Source: Verrucomicrobiota bacterium
GTDB taxonomy: Bacteria; Verrucomicrobiota; Verrucomicrobiia; Opitutales; Opitutaceae
DNA length: 8,445 bases
NCBI GenBank assembly: GCA_023447015.1
Contig: JAEXPG010000391.1
Span: forward strand, 1 to 8,445
Direction: 5' to 3'
How positions within the stretch are numbered: position 1 is the stretch's first letter; every line of letters begins with the position of its first letter. Made by a program: the position numbers and the translations under genes. The notes below the pieces were generated by a model. The model was not told the DNA's origin, ran no database searches, and worked only from the letters and a program-made list of their open reading frames with translations. Positions 1 through 7,333 of this stretch are shown here, piece after piece.

Positions 1-357
1 CTCGACTGGAACGGCTCCGGCATGCACTCCAACTTCTCGACCACGTACATGCGCGAAGTCGGCGGCAAGGCCTACTTCGAGAAGCTCATGGCCGCGTTCG
101 CCAAGAACATGGACGAGCACATCGCCGTCTACGGCCCGGAGAACCACCTCCGCCTCACCGGTCTCCACGAGACGCAGTCGATCGACAAGTTCACGTACGG
201 CGTGGCCGACCGTGGCGCCTCGATCCGCGTCCCGCACAGCTTCATCAAGAACGGCTACAAGGGCTACCTCGAGGATCGTCGTCCGAACTCGGCCGCCGAC
301 CCGTATCTCGTGGCCGGCCGCATCCTCAAGACCATCCAGTCGGTCCCGACGGCCTGA
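1..357 (+). CDS. glnA: Glutamine synthetase, GSII (eukaryote-like) type, C-terminal part
   Basis: This is the C-terminal 118 residues of a glutamine synthetase, open at the left window edge and in frame from base 1. The enzyme condenses glutamate and ammonia to glutamine using ATP in the cytoplasm. The visible part carries the family's catalytic C-terminal signature: a DWNGSGMHSNFST glutamate/ammonia-binding segment, then NHLRLTGLHET and GVADRGASIRVP with the ATP/glutamate-binding arginines, and the closing GYLEDRRPNSAADPY. The wording of these motifs, the short tail and the absence of the GSI adenylylation tyrosine segment (NPYLAF-like) point to the GSII class of about 340-370 aa, known from eukaryotes and several bacterial phyla. 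It therefore would not be expected to be controlled by GlnE adenylylation. It ends in TGA and is followed 23 nt later by a strong terminator. Its promoter lies outside the window. The class assignment is from motif wording only. Confidence 0.93.
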   Translation, partial: LDWNGSGMHSNFSTTYMREVGGKAYFEKLMAAFAKNMDEHIAVYGPENHLRLTGLHETQSIDKFTYGVADRGASIRVPHSFIKNGYKGYLEDRRPNSAADPYLVAGRILKTIQSVPTA

Positions 358-380
358 TTGAGGTCCTAGGTTTTGCTTTC

Positions 381-411
381 AACGCCAGCCCGATCGGGCT
401 GGCGTTTTTTT
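381..411 (+). terminator. Intrinsic terminator of glnA
   Basis: Positions 381-406 are a perfect 26-bp palindrome (AACGCCAGCCCGA and its reverse complement), followed by a run of seven T at 405-411. It starts 23 nt after the glnA stop. Read on the - strand the same hairpin is followed only by GAAAG, so as a terminator it works mainly for the + strand. It could still act as a barrier to the convergent gene ending at 492. Confidence 0.92.
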
Positions 412-412
412 G

Positions 413-431
413 CGCCCGTCCTCGACGGGCG
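413..431. repeat. Second hairpin directly after the glnA terminator
   Basis: CGCCCGT (413-419) and ACGGGCG (425-431) form a 7-bp perfect stem with a 5-nt loop, immediately downstream of the T-run of the glnA terminator. On the - strand it lies about 60 nt past the stop of the FlgN-like gene and is followed by a run of A, not T, so it is not a classical terminator for either strand. It may block read-through or stabilise the 3' end of the convergent transcript. Confidence 0.5.
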
Positions 432-491
432 GGCGGACTTGGTGCGAGTTGCGGCGATGGGCGACTTCGCCGCGAGCAGCCGGCCGCGGCC

Positions 492-929
492 TCAGCGCGA
501 TCCTGGCGGCAACACCTTGCCGTAGAGGCGGGCGACGTTGCCCGGGGGCGGCGGAGGCGTGGCGGCGGGCGTGGCGGGTCCACCGCGGCTCTGCAGGCTG
601 TAGCGCAGGATCAGTTTCTCGTTCTCACGGTCGAGATGGATGATCTGAAGGATTCGCTGACGGACCTTCTCCTTGAGTTCCGAAGTTGCGCGGGCCTCGC
701 CGGCGGCGGGGGCCATCGCCTGCTTCAGGGCATCGAGATTGGTCGTCAGCTGGTCGAGGAGCGCTTGGCGGCGTTCAAGCAGGTCGGAACCGAACGGACG
801 CTTCTTCTCGAGGAGAAACTTGTTCTCGTCGAGAGCGAGTTGATAGAGGTCGTCGCAGATCCGCTGGTGGCGCTCCAAGACTTCGCGCATGCCGGCATCT
901 AGGCGGGAGGCGTGCGGGATGTAGAGCAC
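492..929 (-). CDS. Small coiled-coil protein resembling FlgN/FliT flagellar export chaperones
   Basis: This 145-aa, mostly helical protein has no signal peptide or membrane segment. Residues 14-70 form an amphipathic helix rich in Leu, Glu, Arg and Gln (MREVLERHQRICDDLYQLAL, then LLERRQALLDQLTTNLDALK). A second helix at about 80-110 contains RQRILQIIHLDRENEKLI. A Pro-rich linker and a closing ARLYGKVLPPG follow. The two long helices, a central ERRQALL segment and a late Tyr-Gly tail are the layout of FlgN/FliT-type chaperones, which hold hook-associated proteins or filament cap subunits for type III export. This is a resemblance, not a firm match. The neighbouring FlgM-like gene and sigma-28 promoters make it more likely. 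The start used is GTG at 929; ATG at 890 (MREVLE) would give 132 aa beginning right at the first helix and is equally possible. Neither has a Shine-Dalgarno sequence. The gene is convergent with glnA and lies 245 nt downstream of the TPR gene. Confidence 0.6.
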   Translation of the reverse strand: MLYIPHASRLDAGMREVLERHQRICDDLYQLALDENKFLLEKKRPFGSDLLERRQALLDQLTTNLDALKQAMAPAAGEARATSELKEKVRQRILQIIHLDRENEKLILRYSLQSRGGPATPAATPPPPPGNVARLYGKVLPPGSR

Positions 930-1104
930 AAACTCGCCACTCGTTGGCGGCGAAGAATGGAGCGCGGCGGCGGACGGGCGGCGACGTTTCTTGCGGCGGG
1001 AGCTGGTTGTCGGATCCAGCGTTGGCGGTTCGACCGGTTGGCCGTCGACTTCGAAAATCCACCCAATGGCTGGCGCTTAGCCCAAGCGGGCTCGGTCGGT
1101 GGCT

Positions 1105-1129
1105 AAAAACGATCACCCCGCCGTGGGGT
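1105..1129 (-). terminator. Weak candidate terminator after the TPR gene
   Basis: Read on the - strand, ACCCC-ACGGC-GGGGT (1129-1115) forms a 5-bp GC-rich stem, and five T follow at 1109-1105 after a 5-nt gap. It begins 45 nt after the TPR gene stop. The short stem and the gap before the T-run make it weak. It is the only terminator-like element in the 245-nt spacer 930-1174, where I see no confident promoter for the FlgN-like gene either. Confidence 0.3.
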
Positions 1130-1174
1130 TCGCGAAGGAAAGCGCGAAAATGCGCAATGGGCGGAGGCGCAGAC

Positions 1175-2458
1175 CTACTGCACGGCCTGGGATGGCGATG
1201 GAGCGGCGGTCTGTTGGGCTGCAAAGTTCCGGACGGACCGGTCGACCTCGCGGGTCCAGTCGAGCTGCCCGAGCCGCCATGCGGCCATCTCCCGCACCTC
1301 CCCGGTTGTGCCGTTGGGGGCGTTGCCGGTCTTCTGGGCGGCGGCGAACTCGGCGAGGATATCGCGGTAGACGGCCGAAGCCCGGTCGGCTTGCCGGAGT
1401 CGTTCGTAGCAAAGACCGATCTGGTAGAGCGCCGGCCAGCGCCACGCGGGGTCGGAACGCAGCTCGGCGAGGGTCTGGTAGATGGTGAGCGCGGAGTTGA
1501 AGTCGCCCTGCTCGTAGAAGTCGTTGGCGAGCTGGTTGCCGGTCCGGCGCTGCCAGTAGGTCCATCGTTCGCGATCGGTGCCTGCGGCGGCCTGGGCGGC
1601 TCGCAAGAGGGTCAGTGTCTCGGTGAGCGCCTCCTGGGTGCGCCCCAGGCGGCGGAGCCCGATGCAGAGCAGGTAGCGGGCTTCCTGGGAGGAGCTGTTC
1701 AGCGGGTAGGAGTCCAGGAAGGCGCGCAGGTTGGCAACGGATTGCTCGAGCTTTCCATCGAGGAAGAACGAGTAGGCTTCCCGGAAACTGGCGCGGGCGC
1801 GATCCTCGGGGGGGAGTTCGAGCAGCTTGATGCGGCCGAAGAACTTCCCGGCGGCGGCGTAGTCGCCCTGCTGGTAATAGGTCTCGGCGATCTCGAACTT
1901 GGCGAGCTGGGCGAGATCGCGGTAGCGCTGGATGTTCTCCGGCGAGACGGCGAGGGTGGAGTTGAGGACGGCGTAGAAGCGGGCTTGGGCGAGGTTGAAC
2001 GCCCCCATGTCCCGTAGCGTCCGGCCGAGCGCGATCAGCACGGTCGTCGTGCGCGGGGAGCCAGGGAAGCTCGCGATGAACTTCTCGTAGATTGCCGCGG
2101 CCCGGGTGTCCTGCCCGTTCTTGCGGAGCAGTTCGGCGTAGCCGAGGAGCGCGTCCTCGGTCACGGTCGGGCTCACGGGCGAGTTGAGGACTTCGTTGTA
2201 GGCGGTCTCGGCGGAAGCGAAATCGTTGCGTTCGGCCATCCGCTTCGCGAGGACGAGCAGGCTCTGGCCCATCTCGTCGGGCGAGGCCTCGGGGGTGTCC
2301 GCGGCGTTCGCCACCGGCGGGTGCCCGGCGGGAGTCGTGGCGGGTGCCGGTGCGGGCTTCTCGGCGCCGGTGTCGGCGGCGCTGCCGCCGTGGACCGAGG
2401 CGATCGCGGGAGTGGACAAGCCGAGGACGAGGAAGAGGGCGATTCGGTGGCGGATCAT
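1175..2458 (-). CDS. Exported TPR-repeat protein of unknown function
   Basis: This 427-aa protein starts with a Sec-type signal peptide: basic MIRHR, a hydrophobic core to about residue 18, and a probable cut near AIA-S at 20-21. A low-complexity Ala/Pro/Thr linker (22-60) follows, then a solenoid of about eight tetratricopeptide-like helical hairpins from residue 66 to 374. Clear repeat cores are AERNDFASAETAYNEVL, RKNGQDTRAAAIYEKFIASF, YYQQGDYAAAGKFFGRI, DGKLEQSVANLRAFLDSYP, YEQGDFNSALTIYQTL and RQADRASAVYRDIL. TPR arrays serve as protein-binding scaffolds; in the periplasm such proteins often assist envelope assembly or secretion (BamD, YbgF/CpoB-like). No specific partner can be named. 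Its ATG overlaps the upstream gene's TGA as ATGA, a hallmark of translational coupling, so the two products probably act together. No Shine-Dalgarno sequence precedes it. Lacking a lipobox, it is probably periplasmic. Confidence 0.85.
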   Translation of the reverse strand: MIRHRIALFLVLGLSTPAIASVHGGSAADTGAEKPAPAPATTPAGHPPVANAADTPEASPDEMGQSLLVLAKRMAERNDFASAETAYNEVLNSPVSPTVTEDALLGYAELLRKNGQDTRAAAIYEKFIASFPGSPRTTTVLIALGRTLRDMGAFNLAQARFYAVLNSTLAVSPENIQRYRDLAQLAKFEIAETYYQQGDYAAAGKFFGRIKLLELPPEDRARASFREAYSFFLDGKLEQSVANLRAFLDSYPLNSSSQEARYLLCIGLRRLGRTQEALTETLTLLRAAQAAAGTDRERWTYWQRRTGNQLANDFYEQGDFNSALTIYQTLAELRSDPAWRWPALYQIGLCYERLRQADRASAVYRDILAEFAAAQKTGNAPNGTTGEVREMAAWRLGQLDWTREVDRSVRNFAAQQTAAPSPSQAVQ

Positions 2459-2976
2459 TGCTGGCGGTAGTCGGCGCGGCTGGTGGGCAATTCCGGTCGG
2501 GCCGGAGTGAACTGGAGACCCTCTCCGGTGGTGCCCCGCGCGGAACCATCGTTGAGCTGGAAGTAGGGCAGGAAGTCCTCCGGACGCAGCGGTGGCGGTT
2601 TGCGGTCGGCGGCGACCGGGGCCGGCTGTGTGGCGACCGAGGGTTGCGGGAGGATGGCTGCGCCATCTCCCGGTGTGGTGGCGGGCTGCGTGGCGGCCGG
2701 GGTGGGCGGCGCGTAGAGCACAACCGGCGGTGGCGTGATCTGGTGCCGGGGCGGCTCGGCCTCGTGGAAGCGCAGTGGTGGCGTGCCGACCAGCGGCAGG
2801 TATCCGGGGTCGTTCGCCGGAAAGAGCGAGGATTGGAGGCGGACGTAGAGCGGGAGCCGGTGCGCCGGGGCCGTCGCCGGGAGCGCGGCGGGGAACGCCA
2901 ACACCGCGGCGGCGAGCGCGACCGCACCGCGGAGGCGGGCGGACGGGCGGACCGGACTGGCGGTGGGGCTTGTCAT
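2455..2976 (-). CDS. Pro-rich exported protein of unknown function
   Basis: I do not recognise a family for this 173-aa protein. Residues 1-16 are basic and Ser/Pro-rich, residues 17-34 are a hydrophobic Ala/Leu/Val stretch, and ALPATAPAH around 31-39 gives possible signal-peptidase sites, so export or N-terminal anchoring is likely. The rest is strikingly Pro-rich (about 75-130: ITPPPVVLYAPPTPAATQP and similar) and therefore probably extended or disordered. A more ordered start is LPLYVRLQSSLFPANDPGYL (41-60), and a short PEDFLPYFQLNDGS segment sits near residues 122-135. The ATG at 2976 was chosen because it follows the kinase stop by 5 nt and begins the signal-like segment; the frame stays open further upstream inside the kinase gene, but that part is a shadow. 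Its TGA overlaps the start of the TPR gene (ATGA), suggesting coupled synthesis. A role as periplasmic linker or partner of the TPR protein is inference. Confidence 0.72.
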   Translation of the reverse strand: MTSPTASPVRPSARLRGAVALAAAVLAFPAALPATAPAHRLPLYVRLQSSLFPANDPGYLPLVGTPPLRFHEAEPPRHQITPPPVVLYAPPTPAATQPATTPGDGAAILPQPSVATQPAPVAADRKPPPLRPEDFLPYFQLNDGSARGTTGEGLQFTPARPELPTSRADYRQQ

Positions 2977-2981
2977 GGGAA

Positions 2982-4964
<1,983 letters not shown>

Positions 4965-4984
4965 GGCGGAAGGGAGACGGACCG

Positions 4985-5899
4985 TCAGACAAGGCCCTGG
5001 AGGAGGCCGGGGAGCCGTTGCAGCTTGTTGAGGATGGAGGCTCGCGCGAGGGTGGTCTCGCGCTCGCTCGACCCGAAGAGGATGCGCCAGCCCGGCAGCT
5101 CGAGCCAGGAGTCGGGCTCGGGCGGGGGGATGTTTTCCAGGCCACCGGGAATGCCGGCGTAGCACACGAGGCGGTCGGCGAGCTGGACGGCGCCGGCGAG
5201 GAGCGAATGGTGCGGGGCGCTTTCCGGGTCGTTGTGATAGTGGATGCTCTCGACGATTTCGGAGGAGAGCCGATGGCACTGGAGGTAGCGCGCACCAATG
5301 GCCCCGTGGTCGCGGCCGAGCAGTTCGCGCTCGAAGGCGACCACCTCCGCGGGGGTCCGGGCGTGGAAGTCGAGGAGTTCCTTGAACTCCTCGGGGAACG
5401 CGTAGGCGATGACGACCTTGCCGACATTGTGCAGCAGACCGACGATGTAGTCGGTGTCGTCGTCGATCATGAGGCTGGTGGTCGCGAGGATCTCGCGGGT
5501 CATGATCGCGGAGCCGATGCTGTGCTTCCACTGGTCCTTCCAGTTCACGGTGGGCCAGTTGAGGTGGAGCTTGTCGAGCTCCTCGATGATCGGCGTGGCG
5601 GTGGCGAGCTCGCGGATCTGGCGCAGCCCGAGGAAGAAGACCGCCTCCTCGATGTTGTTCACCTTGGTGGCGAGGCCGAAATAGACGGAGTTGACGAGCC
5701 GGAGAAGGCGGGCCGTGAGCGACGGATCGCGGCGGATGATCTCGGCGATCTGGGAGTTGAGGCCCTGCTCGGAGTTGACCAGCTCGGTGAGCGCGCGGTT
5801 GATGCTCTTGAGCGACGCAAGCTTGGGGCAGCCCTCGATCCGCCGATCAATCTCCTCGTCGGTATAGCGGCGTCCGGGCGGTGCGGGAATGGCGGTCAT
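4985..5899 (-). CDS. HDOD-domain signalling protein with an altered HD motif
   Basis: This 304-aa soluble protein is dominated by an HDOD domain at about residues 20-225, beginning at CPKLASLKSINRALTELVNS and including IIRRDPSLTARLLRLVNSVYFG, the best-known HDOD signature, and AVFFLGLRQIRELA. HDOD proteins are helical relatives of HD phosphohydrolases that act in bacterial signalling, often beside chemotaxis, motility or two-component genes. Most are thought to be non-enzymatic adaptors. The metal-site remnants are His126 (WKHS), His157-Asn158 (LLHNVGK, where an active HD enzyme has HD), His198 (GRDHGAIGA) and His220/His222. Replacement of the HD aspartate by asparagine argues against hydrolase activity. 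Residues 225-304 form a helical tail of uncertain function ending in ASILNKLQRLPGLLQGL. It is the first gene of the - strand operon, 20 nt ahead of the hybrid kinase, so the two probably share one signalling job. No Shine-Dalgarno sequence precedes its ATG. Confidence 0.92.
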   Translation of the reverse strand: MTAIPAPPGRRYTDEEIDRRIEGCPKLASLKSINRALTELVNSEQGLNSQIAEIIRRDPSLTARLLRLVNSVYFGLATKVNNIEEAVFFLGLRQIRELATATPIIEELDKLHLNWPTVNWKDQWKHSIGSAIMTREILATTSLMIDDDTDYIVGLLHNVGKVVIAYAFPEEFKELLDFHARTPAEVVAFERELLGRDHGAIGARYLQCHRLSSEIVESIHYHNDPESAPHHSLLAGAVQLADRLVCYAGIPGGLENIPPPEPDSWLELPGWRILFGSSERETTLARASILNKLQRLPGLLQGLV

Positions 5900-5961
5900 G
5901 GGTGTGGGAAATTTCGCGACGGGCGCTGGGCGTTCTGCCTTCGCGGACCGTCGGTTGGGGT

Positions 5962-5986
5962 ATCGGTTGGCGGCGGCGACTTCTTA
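5962..5986 (-). promoter_or_regulatory. Weak candidate sigma-28 promoter for the HDOD operon
   Basis: On the - strand TAAGAAGT-N11-ACCGATAC has the sigma-28 spacing. It matches the consensus -10 core GCCGAT at five of six positions and the TAAA core at three of four, but the rest of the -35 is poor. The predicted start of transcription would leave a leader of roughly 50 nt before the HDOD ATG at 5899. It is much weaker than the two + strand sites and could be chance. Confidence 0.28.
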
Positions 5987-6038
5987 AGGGTGAAAGGCGT
6001 CCCTGCTGCGGGGTGTTTACCCCGGATCGCACGTGGGG

Positions 6039-6063
6039 TTTAGTTTTGCCAAAACGGGCCGAT
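6039..6063 (+). promoter_or_regulatory. Sigma-28 (FliA) promoter of the lipoprotein gene
   Basis: TTTAGTTT (6039-6046), then exactly 11 nt, then GCCGAT (6058-6063). This compares with the enterobacterial FliA consensus TAAAGTTT-N11-GCCGATAA: six of eight in the -35, six of six in the -10 core, with the correct spacing. Transcription would start near 6070, giving a leader of roughly 15-20 nt before the ATG at 6088. The match is seen directly; use by a sigma-28 factor is inferred. Confidence 0.75.
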
Positions 6064-6087
6064 GGTGGCGGCATCCACGTGCTCCCG

Positions 6088-6831
6088 ATGTCTTGGCGAA
6101 CCCCATTCCTGTGCCAGTCCGGCGCCACCGCCGGCCGGCCGGCGGCAGTGCTCGGTGCTCTGTTCGCCCTCGGACTTCTCTGCGGCTGCCAGAATGTGCC
6201 CACGGTATCGGTGGACTGGAAGGGGGGACCGTTCTTCACCCCGACCAATTTCAACGGTGTCGCGCAGATGCCGGCCGAAGTGCAGCGCGTCGCGGTGATG
6301 CCCCTCTCCGGACTCGACGGACAGCCCCCGGAGACGGTGGCGGCGCTCGAGTCGGCGTTGCAGGCGGCATTGTTGGCCGAGGGCCGGTTCGAGACGGTGG
6401 CGGTCGCTCCGGAACTGGTGCGGGCCGTCGCGGGCAAACCGGCCTTGGGCTCGGGCGAGCTGTTGCCGCCCGCGTTGTTCGAGCGCATCGCCCACGAGCA
6501 GGGCGCCGATGCGGTGCTATTCGTGGACGTGACGCTCTTCCGGCCGTATTCGCCGCTGGCGCTGGGCGTGCGGGCGAAACTTGCCTGGTGCAACGACTCG
6601 CACGGGATCTTCTGGGCCTTCGACACCCTCTACGATGTGCGCGACCCCGCCGTCGCGAATTCCGCGCGGCGGCATGCCGCCGGCGGGCGCGAGGCGATCG
6701 TCAATGCCGGCCCGGCGGCGCTGCAGAGCCCGAGCCGCTTTGCGGCGTATGTTTTTACTGACGTTTTCGGCACCTTGCCCCAGCGTCCACCCCCGGCGCC
6801 CCTCCCTCCGAAGACTAAAGTTTCCCGCTGA
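6088..6831 (+). CDS. Lipoprotein of unknown function, probable sigma-28 regulon member
   Basis: This 247-aa protein has a lipoprotein signal peptide: hydrophobic AAVLGALFALGL followed by L-C-G-C, with Cys34 as the lipidated residue after signal peptidase II cleavage. The next residue is Gln, not Asp, so outer-membrane sorting is expected under the E. coli +2 rule. The mature part has an alpha/beta pattern: VQRVAVMPLSGL (strand), ETVAALESALQAALLAEGRFETV (helix), ELVRAV, then LFERIAHEQGADAVLFVDVTLF and LGVRAKLAWCNDSHGIFWAFDTLYDV. This layout resembles the TolB-N/CsgG/LpoB/GNA1162-type lipoprotein folds, but I cannot assign a family. The tail is Pro-rich. The frame is open further upstream, but the ATG at 6088 is the one just before the signal peptide and just downstream of the sigma-28 promoter. 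The gene ends 51 nt before flgM, whose own promoter overlaps its 3' end. A job in the flagellar envelope apparatus is inferred from regulation and neighbours only. Confidence 0.82.
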   Translation: MSWRTPFLCQSGATAGRPAAVLGALFALGLLCGCQNVPTVSVDWKGGPFFTPTNFNGVAQMPAEVQRVAVMPLSGLDGQPPETVAALESALQAALLAEGRFETVAVAPELVRAVAGKPALGSGELLPPALFERIAHEQGADAVLFVDVTLFRPYSPLALGVRAKLAWCNDSHGIFWAFDTLYDVRDPAVANSARRHAAGGREAIVNAGPAALQSPSRFAAYVFTDVFGTLPQRPPPAPLPPKTKVSR

Positions 6832-6840
6832 CGCGCCGAT
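6816..6840 (+). promoter_or_regulatory. Sigma-28 (FliA) promoter of flgM
   Basis: TAAAGTTT (6816-6823), 11 nt, GCCGAT (6835-6840). The -35 is identical to the FliA consensus over all eight positions and the -10 core over all six; the last two -10 bases are CT instead of AA. The site straddles the stop codon of the lipoprotein gene at 6829-6831. Transcription would start near 6848, about 35 nt before the flgM ATG at 6883. This is the strongest promoter match in the window. Confidence 0.88.
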
Positions 6841-6882
6841 CTATCCCCCAGTAGCTCCACCGCAGAACGCCTTTCCTCCGCC

Positions 6883-7182
6883 ATGATCAATTCAACCAAC
6901 CGCACCGGCTCGACTCCCCACATTGGCGGCATTCCCGTCCCAGTGTCGCGCCCGGCGCCCCGCGCTCCCGAACAAGCGGATCGGTTCAGCACCGATTCGC
7001 TCAATCGCCTGCGGCAGGCGCTCGATCAGCAACCCGCGGTCCGGTCCGATGTCGTCGAGCTCGGCCGCTCGCTCGCCTCGGACCCGGGCTATCCCCCGGA
7101 GCCGATCGTCCGCAAGCTCGCCGAGTTGCTCGTCTCCCAGCCCGACGACAGCGATGCCGGCGGCGAGACCGACGCCGACTGA
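6883..7182 (+). CDS. flgM: FlgM-like anti-sigma-28 factor
   Basis: This 99-aa soluble protein is about the length of FlgM (about 90-100 aa). FlgM binds the flagellar sigma factor FliA/sigma-28 and keeps late flagellar genes silent until it is exported through the completed hook-basal body. The N-terminal 35 residues are Pro/Gly/Ser-rich and look disordered, as in FlgM. The conserved C-terminal helical core is at about 36-87: STDSLNRLRQAL, then VRSDVVELGRSLASDPGYPP (the VR-x-EKV-x-EL-x-x-x-I-x-x-G-x-Y-like FlgM signature) and EPIVRKLAELLVSQ. Sequence similarity alone is modest, but a near-perfect sigma-28 promoter directly upstream strongly supports the call, because flgM is classically transcribed by the sigma factor it inhibits. 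The acidic tail DDSDAGGETDAD is unusual. The ATG at 6883 has no Shine-Dalgarno sequence. A strong terminator follows 28 nt after the stop. Confidence 0.82.
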   Translation: MINSTNRTGSTPHIGGIPVPVSRPAPRAPEQADRFSTDSLNRLRQALDQQPAVRSDVVELGRSLASDPGYPPEPIVRKLAELLVSQPDDSDAGGETDAD

Positions 7183-7210
7183 GCGCCCGGACTCCGCGCT
7201 TCTCCTTTCC

Positions 7211-7248
7211 GCCCGGCGGTGTCGCCAACGACCCCGCCGGGCTTTTTT
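7211..7248 (+). terminator. Intrinsic terminator of the lipoprotein-flgM unit
   Basis: GCCCGGCGG (7211-7219) pairs perfectly with CCGCCGGGC (7234-7242), and six T follow at 7243-7248. The loop itself contains GTCG-CCAA-CGAC, so the stem extends to 13 bp with one mismatch. It lies 28 nt past the flgM stop and separates this unit from the response regulator gene. Confidence 0.93.
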
Positions 7249-7293
7249 GTGTCCGGGCGCGGCGGTGAATCTGGCGAGATGTCGTTACAGGTT

Positions 7294-7323
7294 TTGACTT
7301 TGCGGAAATGGCGCCCCTACCTT
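7294..7323 (+). promoter_or_regulatory. Candidate housekeeping promoter of the response regulator
   Basis: TTGACT (7294-7299) and TACCTT (7318-7323) are separated by 18 nt: five of six matches to the sigma-70 -35 and three of six to the -10, including the first, second and last bases. Transcription would start near 7330, only a few nt before the ATG at 7334, implying a leaderless or nearly leaderless mRNA. No sigma-54 (GG-N10-GC) or sigma-28 motif is apparent in 7249-7333. Confidence 0.42.
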
Positions 7324-7333
7324 GGGCGCAGCG

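Noticed and set aside
686..2017. 443-aa + strand open frame
   Set aside because: It lies opposite the FlgN-like and TPR genes; it is Gly/Glu/Val-rich with no recognisable domain.
1113..2927. 604-aa - strand open frame, Arg/Pro-rich
   Set aside because: It is a frame-shifted shadow of the TPR and Pro-rich genes, with no domain and a composition typical of wrong-frame GC-rich DNA.
5881..6087. N-terminal extension of the lipoprotein (frame open from 5881)
   Set aside because: It would bury the lipobox 100 residues inside the protein and overlap the HDOD start and the sigma-28 promoter; the ATG at 6088 fits the signal peptide.
7260..7333. Sigma-54 promoter before the NtrC-type gene
   Set aside because: The TGG at about 7272 has no GC at the required distance, and no GG-N10-GC pair with supporting bases was found.
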